Source of the DNA: an uncultured Shinella sp.
Lineage (GTDB): Bacteria > Pseudomonadota > Alphaproteobacteria > Rhizobiales > Rhizobiaceae
Direction of reading: 5' to 3'
DNA: 10,806 nucleotides
Assembly (NCBI GenBank): GCA_946886325.1
Contig: CAMPIK010000035.1
Span: 1 to 10,806 of the forward strand
Shown here: piece by piece, positions 1-6,263 of the stretch
Layout of the letters: the number at the start of each line of letters is the position of its first letter
Position numbering within the stretch: the first letter of the stretch is position 1
The notes under the pieces: generated by a model
Databases searched by the model: none
Seen by the model: the letters and a program-made list of their open reading frames with translations, nothing else
Told to the model about the DNA's origin: nothing
Position numbers and translations under genes: made by a program

Positions 1-1
1 A

Positions 2-214
2 GACCGGCTGACCAGTCTCGACAAGGCCGCCGCCGAGCGCAGCGGACGGCCGATCGAGGAGGTCCAGGCGCAATCCGAACGGGCGATCCCGGCGAAGCGC
101 TACGGGACGGTCGAGGAGTTCGCCGCGACGGCGGCGTTCCTCTGCAGCGAGCGGGCGAGTTATGTCACCGGCAGCATCGTGCGCTGCGACGGCGGAGCTG
201 CACGCTCCGTCTGA
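2..214 (+). CDS. SDR-family oxidoreductase, C-terminal fragment
   Basis: The last 70 codons of a gene that enters from the left edge, ending in TGA at 212-214. The visible protein has the usual tail of a classical short-chain dehydrogenase/reductase: an IPAKRYGTVEEFA stretch (residues 31-43 of the fragment), then AAFLCSERASYVTGS and a final DGGAARSV. In classical SDRs the P-x-R-x-G-x-x-E-E segment and the Y-V-T-G-x-x-x-x-x-D-G-G end lie in the C-terminal substrate and oligomer region. The NAD(P)-binding TGxxxGxG and the catalytic YxxxK lie outside the window, so substrate and cofactor cannot be judged. Family assignment is firm; the exact reaction is unknown. Confidence 0.85.
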   Translation, partial: DRLTSLDKAAAERSGRPIEEVQAQSERAIPAKRYGTVEEFAATAAFLCSERASYVTGSIVRCDGGAARSV

Positions 215-217
215 CGC

Positions 218-244
218 GGCGTTTCGGAAGCCGGACGCCTCTTG
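218..244 (+). terminator. possible hairpin terminator after the SDR gene
   Basis: Three bases after the SDR stop, GGCGT (218-222) pairs with ACGCC (235-239). Inside it CGG (225-227) pairs with CCG (231-233), with a G-U pair and one bulged T possible between them. The tail (TCTTG) is only weakly T-rich, so this may be a Rho-dependent end or a 3' protective hairpin rather than a true intrinsic terminator. Confidence 0.3.
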
Positions 245-278
245 CCATGGCGGCGTGCCCGTGCGATCAGGCGCGCTC

Positions 279-400
279 GCAAGAAACACCGGCGCTGACA
301 AGGCGCCTTGCCCGCATTCAGAGCACATCGCTCTGGTTCAACCCATGTCTGCGATCGACAAGCGCATTTCCCGTGAGTTCCACATCACCTGAAATGCGCT
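279..400. repeat. tandem palindromes, possible rhizobial intergenic repeat element
   Basis: Three inverted repeats stand in a row in the gap before the Hsp70 gene. First, GGCGC (291-295) pairs with GCGCC (303-307), with GCAAG (279-283) and CTTGC (307-311) outside it. Second, CAGAGC (319-324) pairs with GCTCTG (330-335). Third, AGCGCATTTC (361-370) pairs with GAAATGCGCT (391-400), with GTGA (373-376) and TCAC (385-388) inside at the same centre, giving a 40-nt dyad broken only by one 2-nt mismatch pair and an 8-nt loop. The dyads are seen directly. Calling them a mosaic dispersed element of the RIME kind found in Rhizobiaceae is inference. The rest of 215-477 holds no convincing gene and no clear sigma-70 promoter. 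Confidence 0.5.
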
Positions 401-477
401 CGCATCATTGATTTTGCCGCATTGTCCGGCGCCGCGGCGATTTCGCTTCGGCTCATAATTTCTTCAGGAGCACGGCG

Positions 478-1806
478 ATGGCACGGTCCCTCGGCCTCGA
501 TTTCGGAACGACGAACACGGTCCTGGCGCTCTCCGATGGCGCAGCCGCCACGCGGTCCATGACCTTTGCCAGCAGCGTCGGCGTCACCGATTCCATGCGC
601 ACCGCGCTCTCCTTCATGAAGGACCCGGTGCTCGGGGCGGCGGCGCTGAAGGTCGAGGCCGGGCAGGCCGCGATCCGCCAGTTCATCGACAATCCCGGCG
701 ATTGCCGTTTCCTGCAGTCGATCAAGACCTTTGCCGCAAGCGCGCTCTTCCAGAGCACGCTGATCCATGCCCGGCGCCATGCCTTCGAGGATCTGATGGA
801 GATATTCCTCCGTCGCCTGAAGACCTATGCCGGGGACGAATGGCCGTCGGAGGTTTCGCGCGTCATCGCCGGGCGGCCGGTCCAGTTTGCCGGCGCAAGC
901 CCCGATCCGGCGCTTGCCATCGAGCGCTACAACACGGCGCTGACGCGGCTCGGCTTTCCGGAAATCCACTATGTCTACGAACCGGTCGCCGCCGCCTACT
1001 ATTTCGCGACAGCCATCAAACGGGACGCGACCGTTCTCGTCGCCGATTTCGGCGGCGGCACGACGGACTATTCGCTGATCCGTTTCGAGCGCGCGGCCGG
1101 CCGGCTTGCGGCAAAGCCCATCGGCCATGGCGGCGTCGGCATCGCGGGCGATCATTTCGATGCCCGCATGATCGACAGGCTGGTGGCGCCCGAGATCGGC
1201 AAGGGCACCTATTTCAAGAGCTTCGACAAGCGGCTCGAAGTGCCCGGTGGCTACTATGCCAATTTCTCCCGCTGGAACCAGTTGTCCATCTTCAAGACCA
1301 GCCGCGAGTTCGCCGATCTCAAGTCGCTGATCCGCTCGGCGCTGGAACCGGAAAAGCTGGAACGCTTCGTCGACCTCGTAGACCATGACGAGGGCTATCC
1401 GCTCTACCAGGCGATCTCGTCGACCAAGATGGCGCTATCAGGGGCGGAGGAAGCCGAGTTCAACTTCCCGCCGCTCGGCACAGCCGGCCGCAAGATGGTG
1501 AAGCGCAGCGATTTCGAGCAATGGATCGCGCCCGATCTCGCCCGCATCGAGGGCGCGCTCGACGAGGTGCTGGAGACGACGAAGACCGCGACGGGCGATA
1601 TCGACAAGGTCTTCCTCACCGGCGGCACGTCCTTCGTTCCGGCCGTCCGGCAGATGTTCACGCGGCGCTTCGACGCCGAAAAGATCGAGAGCGGCGGCGA
1701 ACTGCTGTCGATCGCCCATGGTCTGGCGCTGATCGGCGAAAGCGACGACGCCGTGGAATGGGCAAGCCTCTCCGAACCGCTTTCTTCCCGGCAGGCGCTT
1801 CGATAG
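478..1806 (+). CDS. Hsp70-family ATPase, YegD-like, lacking the substrate-binding domain
   Basis: A 442-residue actin/Hsp70-fold ATPase. The phosphate-1 loop is DFGTTN (8-13), the connecting segment is VYEPVAAA (166-173), phosphate-2 is ADFGGGTTD (189-197), and the adenosine motif is FLTGGTSFVP (379-388). Canonical DnaK is about 640 residues, with a beta-sandwich and lid after the nucleotide-binding domain. Here only about 50 residues follow the adenosine motif, so the peptide-binding domain is absent. Length and layout match E. coli YegD, a cytosolic Hsp70 relative of unclear role; ATP binding is the safe functional statement. The ATG at 478 is set by AGGAG seven bases upstream. The UDG-like gene follows after 10 bp, so the two are probably co-transcribed. 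Large reading frames on the opposite strand here are GC-driven shadows. Confidence 0.88.
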   Translation: MARSLGLDFGTTNTVLALSDGAAATRSMTFASSVGVTDSMRTALSFMKDPVLGAAALKVEAGQAAIRQFIDNPGDCRFLQSIKTFAASALFQSTLIHARRHAFEDLMEIFLRRLKTYAGDEWPSEVSRVIAGRPVQFAGASPDPALAIERYNTALTRLGFPEIHYVYEPVAAAYYFATAIKRDATVLVADFGGGTTDYSLIRFERAAGRLAAKPIGHGGVGIAGDHFDARMIDRLVAPEIGKGTYFKSFDKRLEVPGGYYANFSRWNQLSIFKTSREFADLKSLIRSALEPEKLERFVDLVDHDEGYPLYQAISSTKMALSGAEEAEFNFPPLGTAGRKMVKRSDFEQWIAPDLARIEGALDEVLETTKTATGDIDKVFLTGGTSFVPAVRQMFTRRFDAEKIESGGELLSIAHGLALIGESDDAVEWASLSEPLSSRQALR

Positions 1807-1816
1807 AGTGTCGGCC

Positions 1817-2698
1817 ATGACCAGCGTCAACGACCTCCACCCCGACCAGTTGCGATCGCTCCTGCATTTCTATGCGGATGCGGGCGTCGAGTGGCTGCTG
1901 GAAGAGACGCCGGTCGACAGGATCGCCGAGATGCAGGCGCTCAAGGCGGCACAGGGCGAGCGCCGCGCCGCCGAGCAGGCTCCGGCCGCGCCCGAGCGCG
2001 AAAACCGCCCTGCCCCTTCGCGGACCGAAACCCGCCCGGCGGAGCGCAGGCCCGCCCGCGAGGCAGCACCGGCCGTTCCCGCCGTCGCCATTCCGGACAG
2101 CCAGGCGGTGGCGGAGGCGGCGTTTGCGGCCTCCAGCGCGCGTTCGCTCGGCGAACTCAGGACGGCGATGGAAGGTTTTACCGGCTGCAATCTTCGCCAC
2201 AGCGCGCGCGGGCTGGTCTTCGCCGACGGCAACGAACGGCCGGCGATCATGGTGATCGGCCCGATGCCGAATGCCGATGACGACCGGGAGGGCCTGCCCT
2301 TCGCCGGACGGCAGGGCGCCATGCTCGACCGGATGCTCGCCGGCATCGGGATCGCACGCGCCGATGTCCTGCTGACAAACGTCATCCCCTGGCGCCCGCC
2401 GGGCAACCGCGTGCCATCGGCGCGCGAGACCGATATCTGCCGGCCCTTCATCGAGCGCCAGGTCGCGCTCGCGGAGCCGAATCACCTGCTCCTTCTCGGG
2501 AATTTCGCGGCGCGCTTCTTCTTCGGCGGTACCGAAACGATCCACCAGATGCGCGGAGTGTGGCGCGAAATCCACATTGCCGGGCGCACCGTACCCGCAT
2601 TGGCGACATTGCATCCGCAGGATCTGGTCGCGGCCCCCATCAGCAAGCGCCTTGCCTGGCAGGATCTGCTTGCCTTTCGGGCAGGCCTGAAGCGCTAG
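1817..2698 (+). CDS. uracil-DNA glycosylase superfamily protein (family 4-like, variant motifs)
   Basis: A 293-residue protein with an N-terminal helical piece, an Ala/Pro/Arg/Glu-rich linker (about 45-92) and a UDG fold from about 115 to the end. Family features are PFAGRQGAMLDRML (161-174), LTNVIPWRPPGNR (186-198), LLLLGNFAARFFFG (223-236) and a motif-2 histidine in LHPQDL (265-270). Family 4 enzymes remove uracil from DNA and carry GE(A/G)PG, HPSxLLR and a four-Cys 4Fe-4S site. Here the first motif reads GPMPN (148-152), the second HPQDLVA, and only C124 and C208 remain, with F121 and W192 at the other two cysteine positions. Activity and cluster are therefore uncertain. I chose the ATG at 1817; a GTG at 1808, in frame, would add three residues. 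The gene lies 10 bp behind the Hsp70 gene and is probably in its operon. Confidence 0.8.
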   Translation: MTSVNDLHPDQLRSLLHFYADAGVEWLLEETPVDRIAEMQALKAAQGERRAAEQAPAAPERENRPAPSRTETRPAERRPAREAAPAVPAVAIPDSQAVAEAAFAASSARSLGELRTAMEGFTGCNLRHSARGLVFADGNERPAIMVIGPMPNADDDREGLPFAGRQGAMLDRMLAGIGIARADVLLTNVIPWRPPGNRVPSARETDICRPFIERQVALAEPNHLLLLGNFAARFFFGGTETIHQMRGVWREIHIAGRTVPALATLHPQDLVAAPISKRLAWQDLLAFRAGLKR

Positions 2699-2710
2699 AC
2701 CGGCCAAAGA

Positions 2711-2733
2711 AAACGGAATTTTCCGTTTATTTT
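2711..2733 (+). terminator. likely intrinsic terminator of the Hsp70-UDG unit
   Basis: Twelve bases after the UDG stop, AAACGGAA (2711-2718) and TTCCGTTT (2721-2728) form a near-continuous stem, followed by ATTTTC. The stem is A/T-rich for this genome and the T tail is interrupted, so it is a fair rather than strong terminator. It could work in both directions. Confidence 0.5.
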
Positions 2734-2852
2734 CAGTATTTTGACGTTTCGGCTCGCATCGTGGCGATTCGCGCATGCCGCTGTCCGGCCCCTCGCCTGC
2801 CTCAATTATGAACAGAATATTACAGTAGCCATGCACTTTGCGCATATCTGAC

Positions 2853-2865
2853 CGGCATTATGCCG
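2853..2865. promoter_or_regulatory. 13-bp perfect palindrome upstream of the small-gene pair
   Basis: CGGCAT, a central T, and ATGCCG form a perfect dyad 65 bp before the first small gene, in an otherwise AT-richer leader (about 2805-2880). The position suits an operator or promoter element. No bound factor can be named, and no convincing -35/-10 pair was found beside it. The rest of 2734-2930 holds nothing else I can call. Confidence 0.35.
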
Positions 2866-2930
2866 CATTGCAAAATTCATGGTGCGCCGCAATATGAGCA
2901 GCAGGGAGGACAGGACAAGGAAACTGAACC

Positions 2931-3107
2931 ATGACCGCCCGCTTCCGGCCCATTCATTCGAGCTTCGAGACGCTCCGCCACGCCGGCACCCGCCCGGTAA
3001 ATGGCTTCGGCGGCGTACGTGCCGCGGCCAACGAGCAGATGACGGCAACGGGCTACGCCCGCATCAACCGCCCGGCGCAGCTCTATTCCGACTTCATCCA
3101 GCGCTGA
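2931..3107 (+). CDS. small protein of unknown function, 58 aa
   Basis: A 58-codon gene, MTARFRPIHSSFETLRHAG... to ...QLYSDFIQR, with TGA at 3105-3107. I do not recognise the family. It is basic at the N-terminus and has no transmembrane segment or signal peptide. Its middle is Gly/Ala/Asn-rich (residues 24-35), which suggests little fixed structure. Reality is supported by a good Shine-Dalgarno (AAGGA nine bases before the ATG), strongly G/C-biased third codon positions, and its place at the head of a short unit closed by a clear terminator. The overlapping longer frame starting at 2879 has the Arg/Pro-rich make-up of a shadow and lacks a ribosome site. Probably co-transcribed with the 47-aa gene 47 bp downstream. 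Confidence 0.6.
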   Translation: MTARFRPIHSSFETLRHAGTRPVNGFGGVRAAANEQMTATGYARINRPAQLYSDFIQR

Positions 3108-3111
3108 ACGC

Positions 3112-3132
3112 CAGGCGCGCGCCGCGCGCCTG
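3112..3132 (+). other. intercistronic GC hairpin between two small genes
   Basis: CAGGCGCGC (3112-3120) and GCGCGCCTG (3124-3132) form a perfect 9-bp, nearly all-GC stem with a GCC loop. It starts four bases after the first small gene's stop and ends 22 bp before the next start. There is no T tract after it, so it is not a classical terminator. It more likely acts as a stability, processing or attenuation structure. The dyad is seen directly; the role is inferred. Confidence 0.6.
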
Positions 3133-3154
3133 AACGCATACGGCAGGAGACACC

Positions 3155-3298
3155 ATGACCGCCCTTCGCAAACTGATATCCGATCTCGGCGACATCCGCA
3201 CCGCCGTCAACGCGGCGCGGGAATATTCGGTTCTCGCCGCGCTTCCGCGCGACGCCGTCCAGCGCCGCGAGCCGCTGAAGGCCTTCCTGCCGAACTGA
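3155..3298 (+). CDS. small protein of unknown function, 47 aa
   Basis: A 47-codon gene, MTALRKLISDLGDIRTAVNA... to ...EPLKAFLPN, with TGA at 3296-3298. The first 30 residues are predicted to be an amphipathic helix. The overall size and basic helical character recall the small proteins common in Rhizobiales, but the DUF1127 core (L..DIG) is not present, so I do not assign it. AGGAGA lies four bases before the ATG, a strong ribosome site. It is the last gene of the unit, with an intrinsic terminator beginning 25 bp after its stop. Function, partners and location are unknown; a cytosolic soluble peptide is likely since there is no hydrophobic stretch long enough for a membrane span. Confidence 0.65.
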   Translation: MTALRKLISDLGDIRTAVNAAREYSVLAALPRDAVQRREPLKAFLPN

Positions 3299-3323
3299 TC
3301 GCAGCAGTCCGCCATTCGACCGG

Positions 3324-3351
3324 GGGTGCGCTTGCCGCACCCTTTTTCTTT
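3324..3351 (+). terminator. intrinsic terminator of the small-gene pair
   Basis: GGGTGCG (3324-3330), loop CTTGC, then CGCACCC (3336-3342) form a perfect 7-bp stem followed directly by TTTTTCTTT. This is the cleanest Rho-independent terminator in the window. It separates the small genes from the MFS gene, and it argues against any MFS start at 3326, which would lie inside the stem. Confidence 0.9.
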
Positions 3352-3463
3352 GCGCCAGCCCCTGTCGCAATGGACAGCGCGGCCGGCCTTCAATAGAGCC
3401 ACACTCATCATTTGCGCCGTGGCCGGAAGGTCGCGGCGTTCCTCGTATCCTGCGGAGCCATCC

Positions 3464-4750
3464 ATGCTGGCGAGCCTCGTCCCCATCTTCAGCCTGATGC
3501 TTTCCACCCTGCTGATGATGGTCGCCTTCGGCCTGCAAAGCTATGTCGTGCCCGTGCGCTCGGTCGCCGAAGGCTGGTCGACCGAGACGATCTCGATGAT
3601 CGCCACCGGCTATACGATCGGCTTCACGCTCTCATGCATCGTCACGCCGAAATTCGTGGCGCTGGTCGGCCATGTCCGGGTCTTCGTGGCGCTCATCACG
3701 CTGCTCGCGATTGCGATCCTGATGTGCGCGCTCGTCGTCGACTGGCGCGCGTGGTTCCTGTTCCGGGCGATTTCGGGCTTTGCCATTTCCGGCAGCTATC
3801 TCATCATCGAAAGCTGGCTCAACGAGAAGGTCACCAACGACAACCGCGGCTCGGTCTTCTCGATCTATCTCATCACGACGATGGTCGGCACGATCGGCGG
3901 GCAATATCTGGTGCCGCTCGGCGATCCCTCCAACACCTCCCTCTTCATCCTCTGCGGCATCATCTTCTCGGTCGCCTTGCTGCCGACGGCACTCACCTCT
4001 TCGCCGCTACCGGCACCGCCCGCGCAGGTCCGTTTCAACGTTGCCCGGCTCTACCGCCGCTCGCCGGTCGCGGTTGTCGGCGCCTTCCTCGCCGGTGCCA
4101 TGTCCGGCGCCTGGCTCAATCTCGGCGGCGTCTTCACGCAGCGCATCGGCCTGACGACAGGCGAAGGCGCGACGCTTCTCGCCGCCGTGCTGCTCGGCAG
4201 CGCCGTGGCGCAGATCCCGATCGGCCGCGCCTCCGACCGCATGGACCGGCGCCTCGTCATGGTGGTCTGCGGCATCTTCGGCACGGTTTCCTGCTTTGCC
4301 ATGATGGCGGCAGCCGGTGGGTCGGTTCCCCTGCTCTACCTCGTCGCTGGCTGCGTCGGCGCGGTGCTCTTCCCGATCTATGCGCTGAACGTCGCGCATG
4401 CCAACGACCTCGCCCAGCCGGACGAATATGTCGAGGTCTCCTCCGGCATGATGATCGTCTACGGCGTCGGCACGATTTCCGGCCCGCTCGTCGTCGGCCA
4501 GGTGATGAGCCGTTTCGGCCCGACCTCGCTGTTTGCGGCGCTGGCGCTCTATTTCGCGCTCTACGCGGCCTATGCGGCCTGGCGCATCGCGCGGCGCGAG
4601 GCAAGCGAAGGCATGGTGGCGAAGACCGACTATCAGGCCATGTCCGTCCAGCCGCTCGGCGCGGAAGCAGCCGCCGCCGCACTGTCGCCGGACCTGCCCG
4701 GCGAAGACCTTATCGAGGATACGACGACGCCGGACTGGAAGACGCCGTAG
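3464..4750 (+). CDS. MFS transporter, YcaD-like
   Basis: A 428-residue inner-membrane permease of the major facilitator superfamily, with two blocks of about six hydrophobic helices (roughly 5-178 and 200-375) split by a polar loop (about 180-200). Family marks are SYLIIESWLNE (111-121), typical of the YcaD-like branch, and the motif-A-like loop GRASDRMDRR (254-263) opening the second half. A polar Ala/Asp/Glu-rich cytoplasmic tail runs from 378 to 428. The substrate is unknown; proton-coupled drug or metabolite movement is usual for the superfamily. The frame stays open back to 3326, but that start would fall in the upstream terminator. ATG 3464, with GGAG six bases before it and a hydrophobic N-terminus at once, is the right start. 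Next gene downstream is convergent, 43 bp away. Confidence 0.87.
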   Translation: MLASLVPIFSLMLSTLLMMVAFGLQSYVVPVRSVAEGWSTETISMIATGYTIGFTLSCIVTPKFVALVGHVRVFVALITLLAIAILMCALVVDWRAWFLFRAISGFAISGSYLIIESWLNEKVTNDNRGSVFSIYLITTMVGTIGGQYLVPLGDPSNTSLFILCGIIFSVALLPTALTSSPLPAPPAQVRFNVARLYRRSPVAVVGAFLAGAMSGAWLNLGGVFTQRIGLTTGEGATLLAAVLLGSAVAQIPIGRASDRMDRRLVMVVCGIFGTVSCFAMMAAAGGSVPLLYLVAGCVGAVLFPIYALNVAHANDLAQPDEYVEVSSGMMIVYGVGTISGPLVVGQVMSRFGPTSLFAALALYFALYAAYAAWRIARREASEGMVAKTDYQAMSVQPLGAEAAAAALSPDLPGEDLIEDTTTPDWKTP

Positions 4751-4793
4751 CGTCGACTTCCCCGCACCTGCCTGGCCGCGAAACATGCGCCTA

Positions 4794-5096
4794 TCAGCCT
4801 GTGTCCGGACGATAGAGCTGGACCGGCCGCTGGGGCGCACGCTTGATGACGCCCTTCGCCTCGAGATCGAGCTGGACGGCTTTCAGCCACCAGCCGGCCT
4901 TGCCGCGCTCGGGGAATGCTGTTTCAGAGAGATGGGGTAGAAGCGCCTCCAGCGCATCCGCGACCTTCAACCCCGGAGCTTTCGCCGGCAGGATCGCGAG
5001 CAGCGCATCGCGCATCGCCAGGTATTTCGTCCGGTCGACGCGCTCGGTCCGTCCCGGAATGTTGACGTTCTCGATCACGACCTTGTCGTCACGCAT
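4794..5096 (-). CDS. DUF6958-like conserved small protein, 100 aa
   Basis: A 100-residue soluble protein, MRDDKVVIENVNIPGRTERV... to ...PVQLYRPDTG. The order of an IENVNxPGRTxRVDxxKY head (8-24), a PGLKVADALEALLPHL helix (41-56) and GKAGWWLKAVQLDLEAKG (65-82) ending near RPVQLYR fits the family I know as DUF6958; no biochemical role is known to me. The last part looks like a winged-helix-style fold, which is only a guess. The frame is open to 5156, but ATG 5096 has GGGAGGA six bases upstream on its strand, and the family alignment begins here. Its start overlaps the end of the DUF6151 gene by 8 bp, so translation is probably coupled. Last gene of the TetR operon. Confidence 0.75.
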   Translation of the reverse strand: MRDDKVVIENVNIPGRTERVDRTKYLAMRDALLAILPAKAPGLKVADALEALLPHLSETAFPERGKAGWWLKAVQLDLEAKGVIKRAPQRPVQLYRPDTG

Positions 5097-5625
5097 CAAC
5101 GGTCCTCCCGACATCGAATTTCGGATTGCGGAACCCCATGGCGATCCATGCGGCAAGCAGCCTGGCGTAGAAGGAAACGCTGTGGGTTCTGAGATTTGGA
5201 ATGTCCTGCGGCAGGCCCGACACGTCGGGGAGATCGCCGGTCATGGTCCGCAGTTCCGCCTTGGGCCTAACCTCCGCCGGCCAGAGATGCAGATAGAGAC
5301 TGAGCCAGTGTGCCCCCTTCATTTCGAGGAACATCGGCGTGTTGCAGCAGGTCGCGATGACACGGCGCGAGGCTGAGCCGGGCTGCAGCCGGAATTCCGC
5401 CAGATATTCCGGACCGGAGACGATGCGAACCCGGTCCTTGCGGTATTCGGCGCACGGCGTGGCGGCGTAGCCCGTCAGCATGTTGCCGGCACCGGGCAAT
5501 GCCGAGAGCCGCGCCGCGGCCGCCCGGCAACTTTCGCACAGGCATTCGGCAACAAGGATGGGTTGCCCCTCCAATTCGAGGCGTGTGCACCCGCAGGCGC
5601 AACCGACAGACGTCAATCTGCGCAT
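5089..5625 (-). CDS. DUF6151 / GFA-like zinc-binding protein, 178 aa
   Basis: A 178-residue cytosolic protein with the cysteine layout of the GFA/Mss4-like fold: C9, C11 and C13 (GCACGCTRLELEG), C28, C30 and C33 (ECLCESC), and the late pair C93-C94 in ATCCNTPMFLEMKG, followed by HWLSLYLHLW. The CCNTP signature points to the DUF6151 branch rather than true glutathione-dependent formaldehyde-activating enzymes, whose third site is spaced CxxC. Zinc binding is a firm expectation; an enzymatic role on a thiol adduct or aldehyde is only suggested by the fold. The start is fixed by GGAGGAG eight bases upstream, lying inside the end of tetR. The gene overlaps tetR by 13 bp and the DUF6958 gene by 8 bp. 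Its co-regulation by a TetR protein suggests a stress- or ligand-induced function. Confidence 0.78.
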   Translation of the reverse strand: MRRLTSVGCACGCTRLELEGQPILVAECLCESCRAAAARLSALPGAGNMLTGYAATPCAEYRKDRVRIVSGPEYLAEFRLQPGSASRRVIATCCNTPMFLEMKGAHWLSLYLHLWPAEVRPKAELRTMTGDLPDVSGLPQDIPNLRTHSVSFYARLLAAWIAMGFRNPKFDVGRTVDA

Positions 5626-6257
5626 CTTTCAGTCTCCTCCGCTATGTGAAAAAGGTGCCGGATGTACCGGTCCAGATGATCAAGGCTCTCGCGCGCAAGC
5701 GCCGGATCGTTGGCGGCTTTCGCCAGGACGAACCCGCCCTGGAGAACGGCCTGCGTGTGACGAGCGAGGCTTTCGGCCGTCCAGTCGCCGCATACGCCTC
5801 GCGCCTGCCGCGCCGCTTCGATGTCGGCCTCCAGCGTTGCGGCATGGCCGAAGATGCTGCGGCCACTCGCATCGCGAATCTCCGGCGAACTCGCATAGAC
5901 CTCCTGCGCCAGCGTGCCGACGAGGCACGTGAATTGCGGGATCTCGCCGATGATGATCGCCTTGCGGAACGCGACATAGGCAAGCACGCGCTCAAGCGGA
6001 TCGGCCGGCTGGTGATAGGGAGCCGCCTTGAAGAAATCCGTGGTCGTCTCCGCCCAGAACTCGGCTGCGGCGACGCCCAGCGCGTCCTTGCTGCCGAAAT
6101 GATGGAAGAACGCCCCCTTGGTCACATCAGCAGCGCGGCAGAGGTCGTCAACGGAGGTGGCCGCAAAACCTTTGGCGCGAATAACGTCGCGCGCCGCTTC
6201 GAGAAGCCGGATTCGGGCGTTGCCGCGCTCAGGAGAATGTTTTGTCGGTCTGGGCAT
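5613..6257 (-). CDS. TetR/AcrR-family transcriptional regulator
   Basis: A 214-residue repressor-type regulator. The N-terminal TetR helix-turn-helix spans about 14-60, with the characteristic GFAATSVDDLCRAADVTKG (30-48) then AFFHHFGSKDAL (49-60). The rest is the helical ligand-binding and dimer domain; the ligand cannot be read from sequence. The start is ATG 6257. A TTG at 6263 in frame would add two residues and is less likely. No Shine-Dalgarno precedes the ATG. Instead a good -10 ends six bases before it, so the message may be leaderless. A 22-bp inverted repeat fills the promoter, implying autoregulation. The gene heads an overlapping operon with DUF6151 and DUF6958 proteins, which are probably its regulated targets. 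Confidence 0.88.
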   Translation of the reverse strand: MPRPTKHSPERGNARIRLLEAARDVIRAKGFAATSVDDLCRAADVTKGAFFHHFGSKDALGVAAAEFWAETTTDFFKAAPYHQPADPLERVLAYVAFRKAIIIGEIPQFTCLVGTLAQEVYASSPEIRDASGRSIFGHAATLEADIEAARQARGVCGDWTAESLARHTQAVLQGGFVLAKAANDPALARESLDHLDRYIRHLFHIAEETERCAD

Positions 6258-6263
6258 AGTCAA

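Noticed and set aside
415..477. Heat-shock promoter or ROSE-type thermosensor before the Hsp70 gene
   Set aside because: No CTTGAA/CCATAT-like pair at proper spacing was found, and the ribosome site is not faced by the TTGCT-type strand of a ROSE element. CATAAT at 454-459 has no matching -35.
385..1386. Long minus-strand reading frame opposite the Hsp70 gene
   Set aside because: Its composition is Arg/Ala/Gly/Glu-rich without recognisable domains, and the opposite strand encodes clear Hsp70 motifs. High GC leaves antisense frames open.
1658..2845. 395-codon minus-strand frame across the UDG gene
   Set aside because: It is the complement of the UDG coding sequence and has low-complexity composition, no ribosome site and no domain.
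3326..3463. 46-codon upstream extension of the MFS gene
   Set aside because: The GTG start would lie inside the stem of an intrinsic terminator. The extension is polar and the ATG at 3464 has a proper ribosome site.
3412..4815. 467-codon plus-strand frame overlapping the MFS gene in another frame
   Set aside because: It is His/Arg/Pro-rich with no membrane helices, while the MFS frame has twelve. It is a frame shadow.
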